From Chionoecetes opilio (Eukaryota; Arthropoda; Malacostraca; Decapoda; Majidae), in NCBI GenBank assembly GCA_016584305.1, contig JACEEZ010003837.1, forward strand, positions 48,501 through 112,500: DNA of 64,000 bases, written 5' to 3'. Below the pieces are notes generated by a model. That model was not told the DNA's origin and searched no databases. It saw only the letters and a list, made by a program, of their open reading frames with translations. Shown piece by piece: positions 55,560 through 64,000 of this stretch. The position numbers and the translations under genes were made by a program. Within the stretch, counting starts at the first letter, position 1. Every line of letters begins with the position of its first letter.

Positions 55560-58094
55560 GGACCCTACCCATAACTACGTCACGGTTTGTTTACATCGGT
55601 GCATTGTGGGGATAAGGCGGGGTCGCCGCGGGTGGACCTACGAAGGGAAAACTACGGCGATGGAAGAATTTAGAGTTATTTTGCGCGAAATTGATATTCC
55701 AGGTGCTACATTACTGTGCTCTGTTCTCGCTGACAACACTATAGAGAAGACCTGAGGTAATGGCTAATGTGCAGAGGCTTCTAAACCAAGAAAACAGTCA
55801 TAACAGAGCCTCGTCAAAAGGTAAGCAACTGGTATGTACGTAATGTGTTCCTACCACTTGCTTACTTCTTAATGAGACTGCTGTGACTGTTTTCCTGGTT
55901 TAGAAGCCTTTGCACATCAACCATCACCTCAGGTCTTCTCTATGTTGTCAGCGAGCACGGAAATATAGCACCTGGAATATCAATTTCGCCCAAAACAACT
56001 CAAATTTTTTTCATCGTCGTAGTCTTCTCTTTGTAGGCTGTACATATTCATGGTTATAATAATATTAAAATACCTTATTAATCGAGTTCCTTTTGTTGTC
56101 TTTCCTCATAATAAGTAGTGCTACATCATGGTTTAAGTGTTACTTGACGAGCCAATAAATACTCTTGAGTCTAACATCACCAACCTTTGCTTTGATTTAT
56201 CTTATTACTCCATCCATAAACAAGTTGCATAACCACGTTGACATTACCCATCCTTGCCTCATGGTACCTGCATGGTACTGTCGTCTACCGATATTTTTAT
56301 CCCTACACAAATCGGGAAAACTCGCCGACGGTAATGGTTAGGTTGGTATACGGTCATTTTGCCCACATGCCATTTTGCCACACCATGGAGTCATTTCGCC
56401 CACAGGTCAATTCGCCCACACTATGGAGTCTATAGGAGCTAGGAGGTTAGGTTATATTTGTTTAGTGTGTCGAGAACCCCCCAACCCCCCGCTAGGAGGT
56501 TAGGTTAGGTTAGGGTAGGTTAGATTTGGGTAGTTTAGGTTAGATTTGGTTAGGTTAGGTTAGGTTAGATTTGGTTAGGTTAGGTTATCGGTGGGTCAAG
56601 CCCCCTGCTAGGGTAGATTAATTTTGATTAGGTTAGGTTTATTTTGGTTAGGCAATTTTCTCTAGATATAAGGAAATTACCCTAGATCTAGGGAAATTTT
56701 ACCCCCCCTACACAACTCTTTAATTACGTGTTTCCGACGCATAATTTGTTCCCCACCTGAAAACCCCGCTTTCCCAAAGGTCCCCAAGCTTGTTTGGGGG
56801 AAGTGGGAGAGTATGGGCAAACACTAGAAATTTACCGTCATTTCGCCCAAGGTTACTGGTGGTTCATTCCATTTCTGCCAGAGGAAGATATAGTTACATG
56901 ACTCCGTGACATGGATCGTGTGGGCGAATTGACTTACATGTGGACGAAATGTCTTGTGGGCGAAATGACGAAAATTGCCTAACCAAAATAAACCTAACCT
57001 AACCAAAATTAACCTACCCTAGTAGGGGGCTTGACCCACCGATAACCTAAGCTAACCTAACCTAACCTAACCAAATCTAATCTAACCTAACCTAACCAAA
57101 TCTAACCTAAACTACCCAAATCTAACCTACCCTAACCTAACCTAAACAAATCTAACCTAACCTCCTAGCGGGGGGTTGGGGGGTTCTCGACACACTAAAC
57201 AAATATAACCTAACCTCCTAGCTCCTATAGACTCCATAGTGTGGGCGAAATGACTCCATGGTGTGGCGAAATGGCATGTGGGCAAAATGACCGTATACCA
57301 ACCTAACCATTACCGTCGGCGAGTTTTCCCGATTTGTGTAGGGATAAAAATATCAGTAGATGACAGTACCATGCAGGTACCATGAGGCAAGGATGGGTAA
57401 TGTCACCGTGGTTATGCAACTTGTTTATGGATGGAGTAATAAGATAAATCAAAGCAAAGGTTGGTGATGTTGGTATAGACTCAACGAGTATTCATTGGCT
57501 CGTCAAGTAACACTTAAACCATGATGTAGCACTACTTATTATGAGGAAAGACAACAAAAGGAACTCAATTAATAAGGTATTTTAATACTATCATAACCAT
57601 GAATATGTACAGCCTACAAAGAGAAGACTACGACGATGAAAAAAATTAGAGTTGTTTTGGGCGAAATTGATATTCCAGGTGCTATATTTCCGTGCTCGCT
57701 GACAACATAGAAAAGACCTGAGGTGATGGTTGATGTGCAAAGGCTTCTAAACCAGGAAAACAGTCACAGCAGAGTCTCATTAAGAAGTAAGCAAGTGGTA
57801 GGGACACATTACGTACCTACCAGTTGCTTACCTTTTGACGAGGCTCTGTTATGACTCTGTTTTCTTGGTTTAGAAGCCTCTGCACATTAGCCATTACCTC
57901 AGGTCTTCTCTATAGTGTTGTCAGCGAGAACAGAGCACAGTAATGTAGCACCTGGAATATCAATTTCGCGCAAAATAACTCTAAATTCTTCCATCGCCGT
58001 AGTTTTCCCTTTGTAGGTCCACCCGCGGCGACCCCACCTTATCCCCACAATGCACCGATGTAAACAAACCGTGACGTAGTTATGTCTGGGGCCC
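55560..58094. mobile_element. 2.5-kb foldback with nested palindromes
   Basis: The left arm (about 55560-56660) and right arm (about 56970-58094) are near-identical inverted copies of about 1.1 kb, starting GGACCCTACCCATAACTACG and, inverted, GGGCCCCAGACATAACTACG. The first several hundred bases of each arm are themselves a palindrome, centred near 55835 and 57815. The arms end in GGTTAGGTTAGG-type runs. The ~310-bp loop is unique. It sits in the CR1-like LINE; AT on both sides may be a 2-bp duplication. No protein is encoded. Confidence 0.9.
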
Positions 58095-58891
58095 ATTCGG
58101 GGACCAAACCTGTACTGCATAATCTAGTTGAGGTCTGACTAGAGCCAAATAAAGCTTTAGAATAACCTCAGCACTTCTCCTTTTAACACTCCTGGCAATG
58201 AATCCTAAAACCCTATTAGCTTGATTTCTAGCCTCAATACATTGTTTCCTAGGACGGAGGTCTGAGCTTACCCGCACACCTAAATCTTTCTCGCCTTCTG
58301 ATCTTTTCAGTGATACATTGTGTATAGTGTACCTATTACCAGAATTTTCTCTACCAACATTAATTACGCTAGAGCGTCTGCTACAATTATCGACAGTTTT
58401 AGACAAAAGTTTACCCTAGGGAGGTTTTAAGTGTTTTCAGCAGTATCAACACATATGGTTTACAAGCGGCTTGTATGTAGAGTAGAAAACGAGGCATCAC
58501 GGGGCAAAGTCACATGTATGTGACGTGGCATGACAAGTCAAAGAAAGGGAAATACGTACACAATTATCGACAGGGTGCTATAGTTATCGACAGTCTAACC
58601 ATTTAAAAAAATTTATTACAAGCAAAATCCTACGAAGTGAACCAAAAACGTAACTGACAGAAAGGTAATTGTATGTTCAAGTATTTACAGAATGAAGTAA
58701 GCCGACAAAGTACTGTAACCATAATGAAACATTATACACATGTGCGTATACAGATGTGGTCAATTATTATTATTTTTTTATATATATATTTTTTCAAAAC
58801 CGTTAAGTGTGCACACAACACTGGCAACGGCATTGCTCACCGGTAATGTTAGTCAGTAGGCACCGACGGTGATGAGTGAGACATACAATTA

Positions 58892-61080
58892 CAGTAAAAC
58901 TCTTATAACTCTGCATTGTATAACTCTGAATTTGATATAACTCGGCAAGGCAAAGACAGTTTAAAAAAAAAAAAATTTTAGGCAGTGACCTCCAGGGCTC
59001 AGATGGTAGGCCCTGGAGGCTCACTTGAGGGCTGTGATGGTTGGCCCTCGCCCGTGGTGGCGCAGGCAGGATTTTTATACAATACAATACAGTACTGTGT
59101 GGTGATTATAAAGTGATTAAAGTGATTGGGTAAGTGTTACCAGTGTTAAAATGCGACTGAGTCCCCCTAACATCTTCTACATGTTGCAACAAGGATCCCC
59201 TCTCCTTGGATTACATGCCTGCTGCTACCCGTTCACTGGTAAGTGTTGTTTTTATGCTTTTACAGTAGTACCCTCCCGAGTTTCGCGCTTGCTTTCTTCC
59301 CAAGGCATAGCGCGAAACTCGCGGATCGCGAAACTCGGGTATTGAAAACACTATAAAAATGCTTATTTAGTCCGGTGCGAGGTGTACCTACTGTATTTTA
59401 CAGCTTATTAGACTCACTTTTTCCCCCAAAAAATATCCTGAATATGCCCCAAGCCCCTGTCCACCCAGCAGTAATTGGGTACCGGGTGTTAGCCAAGGGT
59501 TTGTGACCCGGCTCCCGGGGTGGTGGCTTCGGCCAACACTACGTAGAAGAGAGGAGAGTAGGAGGAAGAGGGAGGAGAGGAGCTTGAGCTTGAGCTTGAG
59601 TTGGGAGTCACCCAGCGGATGTTGTCGGTGAAGCCTTTAGTCCGGCGTTCTCCCACACACGTAATCTGTCCTACGAACGATACTTCATCTTGATCTTGAT
59701 ATTACAGGTGGCCTATTCTCTATAGGCCAGGCCTTTGAACCGGTGTTGCATAAATTAAGTAACACCTCGGAATAAGTAGCACCTGACCTCACACCCCCGC
59801 CGATCCTTACTTATTTATCACAAAATTATTTTTTGTAAGTGATTAACAAAGACGTGTGTGGTACTGTGGTTGCTGGAGGTACTGGAGGAGACAGGAGAGA
59901 AGAGAGGAAGGCATTGGAGGTACCATAGATAAGGGAGGAAAGCATATTAGTGTAGTGATTAGTTAGTAAGAGCAAGGCATTGAGTGATCTAGCTCTGTAC
60001 ACGTTTTATGTCTATGTTAGTGTGCTTTTATGTATGACAAGGCAGGTGAAGGGATTATCTTGTTAAAAACTTCCATCTCTGTCTCTCTCGATTCGTCTTC
60101 TTGTGACCTTTGACGCTTAGTATCGCTTCATAGGTTCTCTTCAAACTTCGTCTGCTTCGTTAACAGATTTGTCAACTCTTCCCTTGTCTAGTTCACCTGG
60201 GATACTAAAATATTTTCATTTGTTTTGGTCTGAGTGAGTGAGGGCGTCAGCTGATGGTTGTGTGACAGTGTTATACGGCAATAACACTGTCACAATGCCT
60301 TCCTCTCTTCTCTTCTGTCTCCTCCAGTACCTCCAGAAACCACAGTACCACACACGTCATGGTTAATCACTTATAAAGGAGTATTTTGTAGTAAATAAGT
60401 AAGGAACAGGAGTGGCATGAGCCTCTAATCACAGGCGTCACTATAGAAATTCTGTCTGCCCCACCACGGGCGAGGGCCAACCATCACAGCCCTCAAGTGA
60501 ACCTCCAGGGCCCATCATCCCACCCCTGGAGGTCACTGCCTAATGGCGCTGCGGCTGTAGACACACACACGCGCACACACACACACACAGAAAAAAAAAA
60601 AAAAAAAAAAAACGTACGAAGCAACGCGAAACTTGGAGATATAATGCGCGAAAGTCAGGATGGTAAGAATTTAGGACTCGGTACGAAACTCCAGGATCAC
60701 GAAACTCGCATAGCGTGAAACTCGGGAGAGTACTGTACTTTTGTTGTTGCTTTGTTTGAAGAATTTTGTCAGTTATCGACGCAGCTGAGATGGATCTCCA
60801 CTGTAACCAGACAGCTCTCTCTCAAGACTACCCCTAGAGAGCTCTCTGCTAGTGCTTATAGTGTTGGCCGAAGCCAGCACCCCGGGAGGCGGGTTACAGA
60901 CCCCCGGCTAACACCCGGTACCCATTCACTGCTGGGTGGACAGGGGCTCGGGTTTTAAGGCGAACACTATTTTTTTACTGTATTTAATTTTTTTTTTTCC
61001 TTCCCATATCAGAGGAGGGCATTTGCATAATTCGGCAAGGGCCAGAGCCCCTATCGTGCCGAGTTATAAGGGTTTTACTG
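58892..61080. mobile_element. TA-flanked element M' inside Z
   Basis: Left end CAGTAAAACTCTTATAACTC; right end the complement of CAGTAAAACCCTTATAACTC; TA at 58890-58891 and 61081-61082. Related to element M (26097-27348) through TAACTCGGCA and AGGGCCAGAGCCCCTATCGT. It contains a SINE core (58975-59065) and element N. Confidence 0.88.
59263..60735. mobile_element. TA-flanked element N inside M'
   Basis: Ends CAGTAGTACCCTCCCGAGTT and the complement of CAGTACTCTCCCGAGTTTCA, TA at 59261-59262 and 60736-60737. GCGAAACTCG is repeated near both ends. The interior has an ~80-bp inverted repeat (AAGTGATTAAC...GAGGAAGGCATT at about 59838-59915 and 60294-60375), a CACCCAGCAG / GGGTACCGGGTGTTAGCC repeat at 59460 whose inverted copy lies outside N at about 60905, and a SINE core at 60465-60545. 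Confidence 0.85.
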
Positions 61081-61639
61081 TATCCAAAAGCTACATCGTA
61101 AATTCACTTTGAAAAACAATGTTTCGTATACTGTCGATAACTATAGCACTCCCATATTTATGTACACAATTATCGACACCCCCGATAGTACACATATAGG
61201 TCATCACAGAAAGACAAACGGCCATTGCATTCGTATGACACTTATTTTTGTAGATTATCAACTAAAAACAGTAAGATTTTTAACTGACTTGAAATAAACA
61301 AACACATCCATGGATATGTGCGTTAACGTACCTGTTAAGAAGCACGATTCGGTGATTTGAGCAGTAGGAGCATAACACATTTCAAGCTCGTCTACACAGT
61401 TGGTTAGCAGTAGAGTTGCATGATAGGTCTAGAAACGTTCCAGGTGAGTACATGTTGTAATCAAATGACCAAAGAGCCACTAAAGTTTAAAGGGGGTTCG
61501 CAGAATAATTTTTCTGAAAAGGTGTCGATAACTGTGGCCTGTCGATAATTGTAGCCGACGCTCTACACTTGTCAATGTTAAATTCCATCTGCCACCTGAC
61601 TACCCACTCATTGAACAGCCCACATAAAGCATAAGATTT

Positions 61640-61879
61640 TACCAGATTTTGTTCAATTCACTTTTACCAGACCCTTACGATGTAAATTAAATTATCATTG
61701 TTATCATCATTATTAAAGAACAGCTGTACCTGAATGTGGCTCTTCCTTCTTGACGCTGCTCTCATGATGTTCCATTGGTGGGCAGCCGATGGACCATTTG
61801 TAGCTGCCACCCATGAACCATGAAGAAAGACTGCTGCTCTTCCTCCTCCCTTTCCTTCTACCTATTATCACACTACTAC
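61640..61879. other. Gene-free flank of the CR1-like LINE
   Basis: No clear reverse transcriptase upstream of the GLFNEWVVRW segment; the LINE appears truncated or changed here. Confidence 0.4.
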
Positions 61880-62370
61880 CAGACATGGGGCAATTACTAT
61901 TATAATGTAATTGATTACGATTACATGGTTATTTTAAAATTGCTATTACAAAAAAACCTAATGTACAGTAGTCAATTACGATTATGGCTATAGGATGTCA
62001 GGAATCATGATTACTGGAAGAGGAAAATGCATGAATATTACATAGCTTCTCATAATTGAATGTATTCTGTCTGCCAGCTTTGGAAAATTTGTTTAATATT
62101 TCTTTCTGGTTCATCAGGGCAAGACGACTGATAGCTTGCACGTCCAGTACGTGTAAAAGTGAAATATTTCTGATTATATTCATTAACCTTGTATGTATAC
62201 ATATATTGACTGTGTACTAATGTAATTGCAAAAGTAATCATGATTACGATTACATTTTTGATGTAATTGATTACGATTACGATTACTTCATAAAAATTAA
62301 GACTAATCAATTACGATTACTTGAAAAGTGTAATTGATTACAATTACAGATTACCATTACCCCACGTATG
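61880..62370. mobile_element. hAT MITE BB with GTAATCGATTAC-type arrays
   Basis: Ends CAGACATGGGGCAAT and the complement of CATACGTGGGGTAAT, with the 8-bp duplication ACTACTAC at 61872-61879 and 62371-62378. The last third especially is packed with ATTGATTACGATTAC words in both orientations. The flanking DNA is itself ACT-repeat-rich, which weakens the duplication slightly. Confidence 0.82.
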
Positions 62371-62689
62371 ACTACTACTACCACTATAAATACAAATTCT
62401 ATACTATTTCTTTGACTTCTACTGCCACTACTTTTATTACAACAGCTACAATAAATGACACCTATAACCCATGTTTATGTCTACTACTGCTACTACATCT
62501 ACTACAATTGTAAATTCTCATCACACTACAACCATAACTATTACTACTGTTTGCTTCTATTACTGCTTTACTACTACAACTACTAGTGCCCTTCTGCTGA
62601 TTAATGTGGATGTTTTTGCTACTGTCGTCGTTGTTATTGTTGCTGCTGCCTCTTATAACTACTATTATTTCTACCATCAACCACCATAT

Positions 62690-62690
<1 letters not shown>

Positions 62691-62773
<83 letters not shown>

Positions 62774-62784
62774 AGAGAGAGGAG

Positions 62785-62823
<39 letters not shown>
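62691..62823. repeat. (GA)n microsatellite
   Basis: About 130 bp of GA repeats with a few interruptions, preceded by a TACTACAAC-type trinucleotide-rich zone (62370-62680). Confidence 0.97.
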
Positions 62824-62827
<4 letters not shown>

Positions 62828-63140
62828 ATTATAATTGCTTCACTGACGTTAAACTCCCAACAGAATGAACGGGAAAAAAAATATACAATGCCAATCCATT
62901 TTCCTTTATTGCAGAAACTCCCTGTAGAACCACTAACAACAAATCACTATCATTTACTAGGGGATAACACGCCCCGACGATCTGTTGTTTGGCATTATTT
63001 CCAGTTCAGTAAATGAAGCACACTCACTGTCACGCAACAAAACACTACATTTTCACAGAGTTATCCGTCACACAGCCCGGGAAGAATAACCTTAAAATCA
63101 TAAAAGACCAGGTGGTTCACCCTATTCCCTCTCCTTTCTT

Positions 63141-64000
<860 letters not shown>

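Larger units (their letters stand above)
58372..61563. mobile_element. TA-flanked element Z (Tc1/mariner-like) containing M' and N
   Basis: Ends GAGCGTCTGCTACAATTATC and the complement of GAGCGTCGGCTACAATTATC, TA at 58370-58371 and 61564-61565. Removing it restores the LINE codons for DKCSVINVG. CAATTATCGACA repeats occur at both ends. Without M' it is about 1 kb with no transposase. Confidence 0.9.
53608..61640 (-). pseudogene. CR1-like LINE ORF2 3' half, cut by five insertions
   Basis: Reading down the minus strand: GLFNEWVVRWQMEFNIDKC (61625-61566), [element Z], SVINVGRENSGNRYTIHNVS and EKDLGVRVSSDLRPRKQC to LVRPQLDYAVQVWSP (58369-58095), [foldback], YRMDIALLESVQRRMT (55559-55511), [element P], KMIQGMHNFSYERRLKLLNL with HSLERLR (54852 to about 54775), [MITE Q], GDVIEVLEWLKGYN to SFRRRVHKFMDGDGRWMLK (54588-54300), [MITE O], then the 3' tail with TCTTATG repeats. 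This is the palm/thumb and C-terminal part of a CR1/L2-type reverse transcriptase. Several stops are present, so it is an old copy acting as a landing pad. Confidence 0.88.

Noticed and set aside
56440..57220. Telomeric repeat array
   Set aside because: The GGTTAGG words are irregular, interspersed with GATTTGG, and mirrored as part of the foldback arms.
62471..63016. Reading frame through the GA tract encoding long Arg-Glu runs
   Set aside because: It is a translation of the microsatellite, with no homology outside the repeat.

Overview
This window looks like a eukaryotic, intron-bearing, transposon-saturated genome, most likely an arthropod and probably a decapod crustacean. That assignment is inference. 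It rests on TTAGG-like runs, tRNA-headed SINEs, very long dinucleotide repeats, and the mix of piggyBac, hAT, Tigger, CR1-like and RTE-like families. I found no convincing host gene, rRNA, functional tRNA or CRISPR. Almost every recognisable reading frame belongs to a mobile element, and the main structure is nesting: elements inside elements, with target-site duplications (TSDs) that can be read directly. LAYOUT. 1-3.46 kb: an IS630/Tc1-type transposase gene split by a Tigger element (718-3172) that itself holds a SINE. 4.2-7.7 kb: a deep nest (hAT-like shell, SINE, TA element D, solo LTR, MITE A); the empty target sites of two of these insertions are preserved elsewhere in the window. 8.3-10.2 kb: TA elements G and H1; H1 carries a LINE fragment turned into a tandem array. 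10.4-17.8 kb: a piggyBac transposon with matching ends and TTAA duplications, broken by a foldback element, a solo LTR (itself broken by element C) and a hAT element. 18.7-20.1 kb: an intact copy of the IS630/Tc1-type transposase. 20.8-22.8 kb: a second piggyBac transposase. 22.8-31.9 kb: a 9.1-kb TA-flanked composite (L) holding H2, MITE A2, elements CC and M, a LINE with an RNase H domain, and a hAT element inside that LINE. 32.8-35.8 kb: a broken DDE-like gene (W) carrying a hAT MITE and a SINE. 36.0-45.6 kb: a TA-flanked composite (I) containing element J, with ~468-bp inverted termini, a 6-bp TSD and a nuclease-like gene but no recognisable DDE transposase; a hAT (K) lies in its right terminus. 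46-52.5 kb: broken RTE-like LINEs. 53.6-61.6 kb: one CR1-like LINE on the minus strand, cut by a piggyBac MITE, a small MITE, a Kolobok-like element, a 2.5-kb foldback and a Tc1-type element with two more elements inside. 61.9-64 kb: a hAT MITE, then (GA)n, (TA)n and (GGT)n tracts. HOW THE PARTS RELATE. Most families are non-autonomous and would depend on transposases encoded elsewhere. The intact transposase at 18.8-20.1 kb, a near-complete piggyBac copy and the J gene (one stop, one frameshift) are the best candidates for recent activity. The most notable items are element J, the mosaic identity between the two IS630/Tc1-type copies, LINE-fragment capture in family H, and hAT elements built from short palindromic arrays.
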